Source: Maricaulis sp.
Lineage (GTDB): Bacteria > Pseudomonadota > Alphaproteobacteria > Caulobacterales > Maricaulaceae
Assembly (NCBI RefSeq): GCF_017642925.1
Contig: NZ_JAEPOL010000001.1
Location: 248,001-312,000, forward strand
Direction of reading: 5' to 3'
Length of the DNA stretch: 64,000 nt
Shown: one piece after another, positions 38,701 to 46,782 of the stretch
Position numbering within the stretch: position 1 is the stretch's first letter
How the letters are laid out: each line of letters opens with the position of its first letter
Notes under the pieces: generated by a model
Told to the model about the DNA's origin: nothing
The model's input: only the letters and a program-made list of their open reading frames with translations
Databases searched by the model: none
Program-made: the position numbers and the translations under genes

Positions 38701-39222
38701 CGGCAGGGTGTAGAGGGGGTCCATCAGCGCCAGCATTGCCACGTCGGACGCCGGGAAACCGAACCCGTCAACGGCGCCGTCCGGATGCACGATCGTGTCG
38801 ACAGCGAAGGTCAGGCCGTTGAGATTGTCGATGAACTGGGTGCCGGTGTCGAGCCAGTTGAAAAGGGCGTCGAACGTGTCCGGGCCGTAGGCGACGATCG
38901 GCACAAAACTGCCGCCGAACCCGTAGGCTTCCGAACTCAGGTCGTTGAAGCAGTGGGCGGCCGTCAGCACAGTCCGCGCATTCACCAGCGAGCCGGTGCA
39001 GTTGAAAAAGACCGAACCCGAGCTCTGGTCCCACAGATAGATCTGCACGACGCCATCCCAGCCGATGGCGAAGTCCTGGGACCCTTCGTCGCCGACATCG
39101 TCGCGATAGGGGATTGCACTGGCCGGGGCGATTGCCGTTGCGGCGCAGGCGGTTGCGAGTGCTACGGCAGAGGTGGTGGAGGTCATCAGCGACCGCCAGG
39201 ACCGGGTGCTCTGTTCTGTCAT
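35791..39222 (-). CDS. Trypsin-like autotransporter protease
   Basis: A 1143-aa secreted protein. After the signal peptide (about 1-36) comes a trypsin-fold protease with catalytic triad His90 (LTAAHC), Asp160 (ASDVAML) and Ser325 (GTGGGDSGGPL). A beta-helix passenger follows, with LTGTGLVTLFEPNLLQGNL and GTINPGAIGDTGTLSIAG, which is the autotransporter-associated repeat. The last 280 residues form an autotransporter barrel ending in YSMPF. The ATG at 39222 follows GAGGGG; upstream in-frame codons lack a signal. It would cleave surface or extracellular proteins. Confidence 0.92.
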   Translation of the reverse strand: MTEQSTRSWRSLMTSTTSAVALATACAATAIAPASAIPYRDDVGDEGSQDFAIGWDGVVQIYLWDQSSGSVFFNCTGSLVNARTVLTAAHCFNDLSSEAYGFGGSFVPIVAYGPDTFDALFNWLDTGTQFIDNLNGLTFAVDTIVHPDGAVDGFGFPASDVAMLALMDPLYTLPTYGMLFSPIPNEVMEEGVLVNQIGYGTFHPGSTGTGSINGKRRAGENMLGLLASQSDFFQALAQNAGAGDPSVAGNQLLYWTDFDLPGRTGECTRGPDPIFNYGGSITCTDWDGFSGVILDGDTVLLPGPSIDYFPGGALDNEVGTGGGDSGGPLMAMNIFGNPLILGVLSGGFLPGFFSASGQTYGDVSYYNPLFSVHDFISENNPYKYVSAVGGDGVWSDPSHWVQTLDPNYFVYRDGEIVNGLPGTPEEGVGGTRPIWGDVIDTDIGEYDGGDDATGTGMPENWSFLDMMASGRVADAFNMLGWRDADGNPFNAGINANGPLTGPGSTGFVPDNFYGIIGTEFDNPAQFFEVTLDAAGTTTLDMNVEIDKLTIRGSDAALDIADGYQMFSLINTEVFAGGLNVDGHLLSRELVLWGGQLTGTGLVTLFEPNLLQGNLTFQRGTLFNIAGTINPGAIGDTGTLSIAGDYVQSSAGLLVIEYDANNTDLLRVSGDASLAGGLGFVPLGGALPRYGDGGIFLSVIGTTIGEFQTIDLPGVLRPVVTYSNGQASFSLEAQEFFTQTSFTNHFQANLAAALDDARDTDYDALADLYGPLDLLSGGTLSSAFDSLAPYEAVMFDRTARTHVGALNAALMGQLGGQFGGSAGELNTALNAAERQINGFADTQSLGGAKSLFRRVLGVGEGGADRESGVRFFGDIGLLHGTAELIYGTGEADLNGHFTLLGVEANLGSGWSAGLALGLANSESDSPDTLGRIRTDAETAQVSAFASYRGERISLTGFVNTAEIENDAIRAVNLGGMGTGSTAQHDASSTGGGITFEYDLSGADADMRIIPTASLEYASFDFDAFTTQAGAASLNVAARDTDSLIARLGTAFVMSASNWRPIAYLGVAQELGDGSEYYSAAFTSAPSVSFGTAGDISLDTFWIEASFGVEHEFNNGSTLSIAYQTEMNRDYLDVQGATLSYSMPF

Positions 39223-39422
39223 GATACGTATCCCCTCAGGTTGATTCCGCGTGGCTTGCGCGTCGCCGTTCAGATTAGAAAACCGGACGCAAAACGCAAC
39301 CAGCCTGTTTGCGCGCAGCCGTCGGCACGTGCCCGCCTCGACACGTCCGCCTGCACATACTAAGTCAGCGCCAGAACGGACGGCGGCAGACCGCCCGGCA
39401 TCCATCCATCGGGAGTGAGATC

Positions 39423-40922
39423 ATGACGCGTGAAATCCACCACTTCATCGACGGCAAGACCTTCAAAGGGTCGTCCGGCCAGTTCGGGGACGTGTTCAAT
39501 CCGAATACGGGCGAGGTGCAGGCGCGCGTCCAGTTTGCCACGCCCGGCGAGGTCGCGAAGGCTGTCGAGACCGCCAAGGCCGCACAGATCGAGTGGGCCG
39601 CGATGAACCCGCAACGCCGCGCCCGCGTGCTGATGACCTACAAGTCCCTGGTCGAGGCGGAAATGGACGAGCTCGCCCATCTCCTCTCCTCCGAGCACGG
39701 CAAGGTGATCGCGGATGCCAAGGGCGACCTGATCCGCGGTCTGGAAGTGATCGAGTTCGCCTGCGGCGTGCCGCACCTGATGAAGGGCGAATACACCGAG
39801 AGCGCCGGCACGGGGATCGATGTCTATTCCATGCGCCAGCCGTTGGGCGTGGTCGCGGGCATCTCGCCGTTCAACTTCCCGGCCATGATCCCGATGTGGT
39901 TCATGGGCATGGCGCTGGCCACCGGCAATGCCATGATCCTCAAGCCGTCCGAGAAAGACCCGTCCGTGCCGGTACGCCTCGCCGAGCTGATGATCGAGGC
40001 CGGCCTGCCCGAAGGCGTGCTGCAGGTTGTCCATGGCGACAAGAGCGCCGTCGACGCACTGCTGCACAATGACGACATCAAGGCCGTGTCCTTCGTCGGC
40101 TCGTCGAACATCGCCCATTACATCGCCCGCACCTGCGCCGAGCAGGGCAAGCGCTTCCAGGCAATGGGCGGCGCCAAGAACCACGGCATCATCATGCCCG
40201 ACGCCGACATGGACCAGGTCGTCACCGACTTCCTCGGTGCCGCCTTCGGCTCGGCCGGTGAACGCTGCATGGCGCTGCCGGTGGCCGTGCCGGTCGGCAA
40301 GGACACGGCCGACGAATTTGTCGGGCGTATCAGGGAAGAGGCCGCCAAGCTGCGCGTGGGCGTGTCGACGGACGGGGATGCTCACTACGGCCCGGTCGTC
40401 TCCTCGGCCCACCGGGCCTCGATCGAGAAATGGATCCAGACGGGTGTCGACGAGGGCGCCGAGCTGCTGCTCGACGGCCGCGGTTTCGAACTGCAGGGTC
40501 ACGAGAAGGGCTTCTTTATCGGGCCGAGCCTGTTCGACCATGTGAAGCCGTCCATGACCTCCTATCAGGAAGAGATCTTCGGGCCGGTGCTGCAGGTCGT
40601 GCGCGCCGACAGTCTCGACGAGGCCGCACACCTGCCGTCTGAACACCAGTACGGCAATGGCGTGGCGATCTTCACCCGCAACGGTCTGGCCGCGCGCGAG
40701 TTTGCCAAGAAGGTGCAGGTCGGCATGGTTGGCATCAATGTGCCGATCCCGGTGCCGGTGGCCTACCACTCCTTCGGCGGCTGGAAGCGTTCGGCCTTCA
40801 CCGACACCAACCAGTATGGCACGGACGGCATCCGCTTCTTCACCAAGATCAAGACGGTGACCCAGCGCTGGCCCACCGGCGATATCGGCGATCAGGCCTT
40901 TGTCATCCCGACGATGAACTGA
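39423..40922 (+). CDS. mmsA: Methylmalonate-semialdehyde dehydrogenase (acylating)
   Basis: A 499-aa aldehyde dehydrogenase. It converts methylmalonate semialdehyde to propionyl-CoA in valine catabolism. NFPAMIPMWF, SSNIAHYIA and the nucleophile Cys282 in AGERCMALPVAVPVG are MmsA-specific. KMKTVTQRWP-like C-terminal residues (IKTVTQRWP) also fit. GGGAGTGAGATC precedes the ATG. It stands alone; other valine genes are not adjacent. Confidence 0.95.
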   Translation: MTREIHHFIDGKTFKGSSGQFGDVFNPNTGEVQARVQFATPGEVAKAVETAKAAQIEWAAMNPQRRARVLMTYKSLVEAEMDELAHLLSSEHGKVIADAKGDLIRGLEVIEFACGVPHLMKGEYTESAGTGIDVYSMRQPLGVVAGISPFNFPAMIPMWFMGMALATGNAMILKPSEKDPSVPVRLAELMIEAGLPEGVLQVVHGDKSAVDALLHNDDIKAVSFVGSSNIAHYIARTCAEQGKRFQAMGGAKNHGIIMPDADMDQVVTDFLGAAFGSAGERCMALPVAVPVGKDTADEFVGRIREEAAKLRVGVSTDGDAHYGPVVSSAHRASIEKWIQTGVDEGAELLLDGRGFELQGHEKGFFIGPSLFDHVKPSMTSYQEEIFGPVLQVVRADSLDEAAHLPSEHQYGNGVAIFTRNGLAAREFAKKVQVGMVGINVPIPVPVAYHSFGGWKRSAFTDTNQYGTDGIRFFTKIKTVTQRWPTGDIGDQAFVIPTMN

Positions 40923-40945
40923 TCCGGCTTGCGCGGGCGCCGTCG

Positions 40946-41329
40946 TCAGGCGTCCGCGCAGCTCCTCGTGCGCAGCCAGTCAAGGGCTTCTTCGCGCGTG
41001 GTGAAATAGCCTGCCGAGTCCGGAAGTTCGCCGACATGGTCGCGCACACGCGCGAAATAGGTCTCTGTCCAGCGGGTCGGCCGCACATAGGCAACCGGCA
41101 CGCTCGTGCCGATTGCCAGCAGGAAACCCTCGATCAATTCGCCGGAGAGAAGGGGAGAGACCTGGCGTTCGGTATCGGTGCTGTCGGCGAGGATGGCAGC
41201 GACTTCGCCAGCCTCGACCATTTCACGCACCCGTTCCGTTGCCCAGCCGGCCTCGCGTCGCGTCACATGCCCGTCCGACAGGATTTCCGCGAAACGCCCG
41301 TTCTCAATCAGGTTCACCCTGATCGTCAT
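40946..41329 (-). CDS. Small STAS-like hypothetical protein
   Basis: A 127-aa acidic protein starting at ATG 41329. It alternates strands and helices (IAILADSTDTER-like AAILADSTDTERQV, PVAYVRPTRWTE) and ends in FTTREEALDWLRTR, an ending common to SpoIIAA/STAS-like domains. I infer a STAS-like fold at low confidence. Convergent with mmsA; a 259-base gap before the ADH gene contains no further gene that I can support. Confidence 0.55.
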   Translation of the reverse strand: MTIRVNLIENGRFAEILSDGHVTRREAGWATERVREMVEAGEVAAILADSTDTERQVSPLLSGELIEGFLLAIGTSVPVAYVRPTRWTETYFARVRDHVGELPDSAGYFTTREEALDWLRTRSCADA

Positions 41330-41588
41330 ACCACTACACCCATACACATATTATTGTTCTCAAGTCTGGAGGTTACGAACGCGGTTCGCGTGTCTCCAGT
41401 ATTTCAAAATTAGCCTCGCCGGATGGAACGGAAAGGTCCACACCGTTTCTTCGAACGGATAATCAAGGTTCCGTGAAAACAGGGCCTTGCGCGCAAGAAC
41501 CGCCATCCGGCCTTGCCAAGCGTGCGCCGAAGCTCGACCATGTGAGCGACTGCAGCATACCGTTAACTGTAACTGGGAGTTGCCAGCC

Positions 41589-42731
41589 ATGGCATCCTTC
41601 GATTTCCGCACCGTTCCGCACATTCATTCGGGCCCGGGCTCGGCCAGGCGGCTGGCCAGTATCGCCGCCCCGTTGATCGGTGCGCGAAAGCGGATTTTCC
41701 TGGTTACCGACAAGGGCGTACGTGCCCTGGGGCTGCTCGATACGGCCGTCGCGGGACTGGAGGAGGCCGGCCTCACGGTCGCGATCGATGACAGCGTCGT
41801 CGCCGACCCGCCGGAAGACCGGGTTCTCGCCACGGTTAATGCGGCGCGCGAATTCGGTGCGGAACTGGTGATCGGCTTCGGCGGCGGATCGTCGATGGAT
41901 ACCGCCAAGCTGGTCGCACTCCTTCTGGGCACAGACCAGCCCCTGGCCGACATGTATGGCGTCAACAAGGTGCGTGGCGGCCGCCTGCCGCTGATCCTGA
42001 TCCCGACCACGGCGGGCACGGGCTCCGAAGTCACGCCGATCTCGGTGGTGACCGTGGGCGAGACGTCGAAGATGGGCGTCAACGATCCGGCGCTCTATGC
42101 CGATCTGGCCGTACTGGATGCCGCGCTGACCTATGGTCTGCCCCGCGCCGTGACGGCCGCGACCGGTATCGACGCCATGGTCCACTGCATCGAGGCCTAT
42201 ACCTCGAAGATCGAGAAGAACCCGATTTCCGATGCCCTGGCGCTGGCGGGTCTCAAGAAACTGCATGGCGCGATCGAGCGCGCCTGCACGGACGGTCAGG
42301 ACACACGGGCCCGCGAGGACATGCTGCTGGGCGCCCTGCTGGCCGGGCAGGCTTTCGCCAATGCGCCCGTGGGCGCCGTGCATGCGCTGGCCTATCCGCT
42401 GGGCGGGATATTCCACGTGCCGCACGGGCTTTCCAACTCGCTAATGCTGCCGCCGGTGCTGCGCTACAATGCCGATGTCGCCGATCCGCTCTATGCCGAG
42501 ATGTCGGCGCATATCGGCCTGAAAAATCCCGGCGCCGTGGCCCTGGTCGAGGAGATGGAGCGCATCGCGGACGCCGTGAAGATCGAGACGCGGCTGAGCC
42601 AGGTCGGTGTCAGCCACAATGATCTGCCGCGCCTCGCCGAGGATGCGATGAAGGTCCAGCGCCTGCTGGTCAATAATCCGCGCGAGATGACGCTCGATGC
42701 CGCCCGTGCCTGCTACGAGGCCGTGCTGTGA
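41589..42731 (+). CDS. Iron-containing alcohol dehydrogenase
   Basis: A 380-aa group III ADH. GFGGGSSMDTAK (about 96-107) binds NAD(P), PTTAGTGSEVT is the second family signature, and metal ligands are in GIDAMVHCIEAY, VHALAYPLGGIFHVPHG. It probably oxidises an alcohol or reduces an aldehyde of unknown identity. The stop overlaps the GTG start of a thioesterase gene, which hints at a shared pathway. Confidence 0.92.
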   Translation: MASFDFRTVPHIHSGPGSARRLASIAAPLIGARKRIFLVTDKGVRALGLLDTAVAGLEEAGLTVAIDDSVVADPPEDRVLATVNAAREFGAELVIGFGGGSSMDTAKLVALLLGTDQPLADMYGVNKVRGGRLPLILIPTTAGTGSEVTPISVVTVGETSKMGVNDPALYADLAVLDAALTYGLPRAVTAATGIDAMVHCIEAYTSKIEKNPISDALALAGLKKLHGAIERACTDGQDTRAREDMLLGALLAGQAFANAPVGAVHALAYPLGGIFHVPHGLSNSLMLPPVLRYNADVADPLYAEMSAHIGLKNPGAVALVEEMERIADAVKIETRLSQVGVSHNDLPRLAEDAMKVQRLLVNNPREMTLDAARACYEAVL

Positions 42732-43156
42732 TCGAGAAACGCGCCCGTAACGCCTATCCGCGCTTCCGGCCGATCCCGACGCGCTGGGCCGACAATGACA
42801 TCTATGGTCACGTCAACAACGCGGCCTATTACGGCTTCTTCGACACGGCGGTGAACTGTTTCCTGATCGAGGAAGCCGGCCTGGATATCCATGGCGGCAG
42901 CATTATCGGCCTGGTCGTCGAGACCGGCTGCAATTATTTCGCGGCGCTGGCCTATCCGGAGACGGTGGAGGCGGGGGTGCGTGTGGCGCGGATCGGCAAT
43001 TCTTCGGTGACCTACCAGATCGGTCTGTTCCGGGACGGCGAGGACGAGCCGGCGGCCCAGGGGCATTTCGTCCACGTCTATGTCGATCGGGAGACCCGCC
43101 GTCCGGTCAGCCTGCCCGAGGCCATGCGCCAGACTCTGGAGGCGATCCATGCGTGA
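42728..43156 (+). CDS. Acyl-CoA thioesterase (4HBT hotdog family)
   Basis: A 142-aa hotdog-fold protein with the 4-hydroxybenzoyl-CoA thioesterase-type motif WADNDIYGHVNNAAYYGFFD, where the Asp is catalytic. It hydrolyses a small acyl-CoA. It starts at GTG overlapping the ADH stop (GTGA), and its own 3' end overlaps a 32-codon ORF by 8 bases. The substrate cannot be read from sequence. Confidence 0.9.
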   Translation: MIEKRARNAYPRFRPIPTRWADNDIYGHVNNAAYYGFFDTAVNCFLIEEAGLDIHGGSIIGLVVETGCNYFAALAYPETVEAGVRVARIGNSSVTYQIGLFRDGEDEPAAQGHFVHVYVDRETRRPVSLPEAMRQTLEAIHA

Positions 43157-43247
43157 GGTCGAACGCCCGGCCTGGCTGTGGGCAGCGATTGCGGCGACGC
43201 TGGTGCTGGGTGTGCTGGCGCTGGTGCGGCTCTGGCCGGCGGGCTGA
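43149..43247 (+). CDS. Small single-pass membrane protein (32 aa)
   Basis: A short ORF whose ATG overlaps the last 8 bases of the thioesterase gene. After MREVERPAW it is one hydrophobic helix (LWAAIAATLVLGVLALVRLW). The overlap and perfect one-helix design suggest a real, coupled gene, but 32 codons in GC-rich DNA can occur by chance. Confidence 0.45.
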   Translation: MREVERPAWLWAAIAATLVLGVLALVRLWPAG

Positions 43248-43294
43248 GCCTTGCCCATTGACCTTCGCGGTCGCAGCACCCAAGCCTTGGCACC

Positions 43295-44431
43295 ATGACA
43301 ACGCCGCTCGATCTCTGGCGCCAGCGCGTGGACGCGGGCAGCCTGAACCCCGATCCCGACCAGGAACGGGCAGCGGCGGCGCTGAGCGCGCTCTCGGGCC
43401 GGCTCGAGGGTTGGAAGCCGGGGGCGAAGTCTCTGTTCGGCAAGACGAAACCGGCGCCCAGGGGGCTCTATCTCTGGGGCGGGGTCGGGCGCGGCAAGTC
43501 CATGCTGATGGACCTTTTCATCGAGACCGCGCCGGTGGCGTCCCGGCGCCGGGCCCACTTCCACGAATTCATGCAGGGCGCGCATGCCCGTATCAATCGC
43601 TGGCGCAGCCTGTCGAAGGCTGACCGGCGCCGCCAGCCGGAATATGTGAAGGGCGCGGGCGAGGACCCGATCCCGCCGGTGGCGCGCAGCCTGGCAAGCG
43701 AGGCCCGTCTTCTCGCCTTTGACGAGTTCCATGTCACCGATATTGCCGATGCCATGATCCTGGGCCGGCTGTTCGAACACCTGTTCGCTGAGGGCGTGGT
43801 GATTGTGGCGACCTCGAACCGGCATCCCGACGATCTCTATCGCGACGGCATCAATCGCCAGCTTTTCCTGCCCTTCATCGACCTGTTGAAGGACAGGCTC
43901 GACGTGATGGAGCTGGATGGCGGTGTCGACCACCGCCTGCGCCAGCTCGAGGCCGCGCCGGTCTATTACTGCCCGCTCGGCGCCGATGCCGATCACGCCA
44001 TGGATATGGCCTGGGAGCGGCTGACCTCCGGGGCGACACCGCAACGCTGTACGCTGGACGTGCAGGGACGCGAACTGGTCGTCGAGCGCGAAGTGGCCGG
44101 CGTTGCGCGCTTCACCTTCCCGGAATTGTGTGCCCGGCCGCTGGGGGCGGGCGACTATCTCGCCATTGCCGGGCGGTTTCACACCGTCCTGCTCGACCGC
44201 GTGCCGAAACTCTCGCCGGACAAGCGCAATGAGGCCAAGCGCTTCGTGACGCTGATCGACGCGCTCTACGAGGCGCGGACCAAGCTGGTGATGAGTGCCG
44301 ATGCCGAGCCGGACGATCTCTACCCGTCCGGCGACGGGGCGTTCGAGTTCGAACGCACGGCCTCGCGCCTGATGGAAATGCGCACGCATGAATACCTGGC
44401 GGCCGAGCGGGCCGGGGAGATAGCGGAATAA
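43295..44431 (+). CDS. zapE: Cell division ATPase ZapE (AFG1-like)
   Basis: A 378-aa AAA-type ATPase. Walker A is WGGVGRGKS (61-69), RRAHFHEFM and LLAFDEFHVTDIADAMIL (Walker B) are family signatures, and TSNRHPDDLYRDGINRQ is the sensor region. In E. coli ZapE binds FtsZ and acts under stress; mitochondrial AFG1 controls inner-membrane proteins. The gene is followed by a sharp drop in GC. Confidence 0.93.
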   Translation: MTTPLDLWRQRVDAGSLNPDPDQERAAAALSALSGRLEGWKPGAKSLFGKTKPAPRGLYLWGGVGRGKSMLMDLFIETAPVASRRRAHFHEFMQGAHARINRWRSLSKADRRRQPEYVKGAGEDPIPPVARSLASEARLLAFDEFHVTDIADAMILGRLFEHLFAEGVVIVATSNRHPDDLYRDGINRQLFLPFIDLLKDRLDVMELDGGVDHRLRQLEAAPVYYCPLGADADHAMDMAWERLTSGATPQRCTLDVQGRELVVEREVAGVARFTFPELCARPLGAGDYLAIAGRFHTVLLDRVPKLSPDKRNEAKRFVTLIDALYEARTKLVMSADAEPDDLYPSGDGAFEFERTASRLMEMRTHEYLAAERAGEIAE

Positions 44432-44658
44432 AGCGCGTGTTCCCGCTTTGCTTTTTTGATTCGAACGACAATTTTCTTGGTGCCAAGACGGATCTTATAA
44501 ACATGTAACACATTGATAATATTGTTAAATATGAAAGTTGTGAGTGTTATATTTATAGTCTATAAGAATTATACTCGATGCAGCCCTATAGAAGCTTAAC
44601 TTCATGATTTTGAAGCGAAACATATTGGCGCCTCGATAGACATTTATGGTGCATAAAA
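44432..44658. other. AT-rich gap before the first Fic gene
   Basis: This 227-base stretch is strongly AT rich compared with the rest of the window, with runs like TTGATAATATTGTTAAATATG and TATATTTATAGTCTATAAG. It has an inverted pair TAACAC/GTGTTA (44506-44550 region) and no gene. It probably holds the Fic promoter and marks acquired DNA. Confidence 0.6.
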
Positions 44659-46011
44659 ATGAAGCCGCTCCCTACACCTCCCGATGCCCGGGAAATCCTC
44701 AGCGCCATGATAAGCAAGAACCCGGAAGCGGCGATGTCGGTCATAACGGCTCGCCCGGAAGACCATAAGGGCCGCTATCTGCACTGGGAAAAGCTGAAGC
44801 GGCTTTCGCCACCGGATGGGCTGACGCCGGAGCAATACTGGGCGGTCACTAAATTCAGCCGGGAGAAAGCGCGACGGGAAGTGCCCCTCAGCCAGAAGGC
44901 CGGAAACGCCTTCTGGTTCACAGAGCCGCGCATTCTCGCTTCGGCGCTGCGTGATCTGGATATGACGAGTGGAGGATCGATCCTCACGCGTGGCCATGAC
45001 CTTAACGCGGAGGATCAGAGGCGCTATCTCGCGCGCTCCCTTGTCGAGGAACCTTTCTCAAGTTCGGTTCTCGAGGGGGCCGCGACGACACGTCAGGCCG
45101 CACGCGAGATGATTGAATCCGGCAAAACGCCACGCACCCGTGACGAGCGCATGGTCCTCAACAACTACAACGCCTTGCGGTTCGTCAAATCGCTCAGTGA
45201 CACGCCTCTGACGCCGGAGCTTATCCTGGAAGTCCATCATATCGTGACGGTCGGCACGCTCGACAATCCCGAAAAGTGCGGCGTCCTTCGCGATGATGGT
45301 GATGACATCACGGTACAGGACGAAATCACCGGTGACGTCCTGCACATCCCGCCAGACGCCGCCAGTCTGCCGGCGCGTCTGGAAGCGTTTTGTGCTTTCG
45401 CCAATGCGGATCACAGGGACGGCGAGTTCATCCATCCGATCCTCAAAGCGATCATCCTGCACTTCATGATCGGATACGATCACCCCTTTGTCGATGGCAA
45501 CGGACGGACCGCCCGGGCCCTGTTCTACTGGTATGTTCTGAAGGCCGACTACTGGCTGCTCGAATATGTCTCGATCTCGAAAACCATCATGGAAGCTCCC
45601 GTTCAGTACGGGCGCGCCTATCTCGAAACCGAAAGCGATGATGGCGACCTGACCTATTTCCTGATCGACCAGGTCAACGTGCTCAAGCGGGCCGTCGCAC
45701 AGCTCTTCGAGTATGCAGAGCGTCGCAAAACCCTTCTGGACCAGTTTGCGGGTGCGCTGAGGGATGAGAGCCTGAACCATCGTCAGACCTTTCTTCTGAA
45801 CGACGCCGCACGCGGCAGGGTGAGGCAGATCACGATCGCGGAACACCAACGGCAGCACGGGGTTTCATACCTTACGGCGCGAGCCGATCTGGAAGACCTG
45901 GTGGAGCGGCGCCTGTTCAGGAAGAAAAAACAGGGACGGACCAGCCTCTATATTTCGGCGTCGGATCTCGTCCGGCGGCTCGGTGGGGAAGAGGCGCCCC
46001 AGCAATCGTGA
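44659..46011 (+). CDS. Fic-domain AMP-transferase, self-inhibited type
   Basis: A 450-aa protein. The Fic motif is HPFVDGNGRTAR (near residue 275), complete with catalytic His and nucleotide-binding Gly-Asn-Gly-Arg. An N-terminal inhibitory motif FSSSVLEGAATT (about 131-142) matches [ST]xxxE[GN], which blocks ATP binding in class II Fic proteins. The C terminus (AEHQRQHGVSYLTARADLEDLV) is a winged helix. It probably AMPylates a target protein. It has no good ribosome binding site. Confidence 0.92.
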   Translation: MKPLPTPPDAREILSAMISKNPEAAMSVITARPEDHKGRYLHWEKLKRLSPPDGLTPEQYWAVTKFSREKARREVPLSQKAGNAFWFTEPRILASALRDLDMTSGGSILTRGHDLNAEDQRRYLARSLVEEPFSSSVLEGAATTRQAAREMIESGKTPRTRDERMVLNNYNALRFVKSLSDTPLTPELILEVHHIVTVGTLDNPEKCGVLRDDGDDITVQDEITGDVLHIPPDAASLPARLEAFCAFANADHRDGEFIHPILKAIILHFMIGYDHPFVDGNGRTARALFYWYVLKADYWLLEYVSISKTIMEAPVQYGRAYLETESDDGDLTYFLIDQVNVLKRAVAQLFEYAERRKTLLDQFAGALRDESLNHRQTFLLNDAARGRVRQITIAEHQRQHGVSYLTARADLEDLVERRLFRKKKQGRTSLYISASDLVRRLGGEEAPQQS

Positions 46012-46028
46012 GTTAAAAGGAGACGCCC

Positions 46029-46706
46029 ATGTCCGGCTCGATCGGTCTCGACGAAACGCTGGCGGCCTATGTCCAGGCTGCCAATCCGCCCGAACACGCC
46101 GCGCTGGCCCGCTGCCGCCGGGAGACCGATGCGATGGGGGATATCTCGCGCATGCAGATCTCGCCCGAGCAGGGCGCCTTCATGCAGATGTGCGCGCGGC
46201 TGACGGATGCGAGGATTGCGGTCGAGGTCGGTGTGTTCACCGGCTATTCGGCGCTGGCGACCGCGCTCGTGATGAAAGAACGGCACGGGTCTGCGGCGCG
46301 CCTTTATGGCTGTGATAACTCCGAGGCATACACGGCGCCCGCGCGCCGCTATTTCGAGGAGGCCGGCGTGGACGATGTCATCGACCTGCGTATCGGCGAG
46401 GCCCGCGACACGCTCAAGGCCCTGAAGGGCGAGATCGGCAGCCGCGCCGACCTGATGTTCATCGACGCCGACAAGACCGGCTACGACGCCTATTACGAGG
46501 CCGGTCTCGACCTTCTGCGACCCGGCGGGCTGATCCTGTTCGACAACATGCTCTGGAATGGCGACGTCGCCGACCCGGACCGCGTCGCTGCCGATGCGGA
46601 CACGGCCGCGCTGAAGGCGCTGGCGGACAAGGTGCGCGACGATGCCCGTGTGCACAGCGCCTTCACGGCCGTGGGCGACGGTATCCTGATGGCGACGAAG
46701 CAGTAG
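46029..46706 (+). CDS. Class I O-methyltransferase (caffeoyl-CoA OMT-like)
   Basis: A 225-aa SAM enzyme. AVEVGVFTGYSALATAL is motif I, MFIDADKTGYDAYYE holds the metal-binding Asp, and LILFDNMLWNGDVADP is the DNxLW signature. It O-methylates a catechol-like substrate with a divalent metal. AAGGAG precedes the ATG, 17 bases after the Fic stop. The stop codon is inside the palindromic element that follows. Confidence 0.9.
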   Translation: MSGSIGLDETLAAYVQAANPPEHAALARCRRETDAMGDISRMQISPEQGAFMQMCARLTDARIAVEVGVFTGYSALATALVMKERHGSAARLYGCDNSEAYTAPARRYFEEAGVDDVIDLRIGEARDTLKALKGEIGSRADLMFIDADKTGYDAYYEAGLDLLRPGGLILFDNMLWNGDVADPDRVAADADTAALKALADKVRDDARVHSAFTAVGDGILMATKQ

Positions 46707-46750
46707 CGTTTTCAGCGAAAGCGGGTACCGGTTTCGCGGTTCGAAAATGC
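46706..46750. repeat. Single palindromic element between convergent genes
   Basis: A 45-bp copy of the 17096-type palindrome, starting GCGTTTTCAGCGAAAGCGGG and ending GGTTCGAAAATGC. It starts at the last base of the O-methyltransferase stop, and 32 bases further on the convergent DUF6265 stop follows. No second palindrome is seen here. Confidence 0.85.
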
Positions 46751-46782
46751 GATCATAAAAAGACCGGCACATTCAGAATCTT

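Noticed and set aside
36538-39363. A 941-codon open frame on the plus strand across the autotransporter
   Set aside because: Same reason: it is antisense to a protein with signal peptide, catalytic triad and barrel, and its translation has no recognisable feature.
41360-41623. An 87-codon minus-strand frame between the STAS-like gene and the ADH
   Set aside because: It overlaps the start of the ADH gene, has no ribosome binding site, and its composition looks random.
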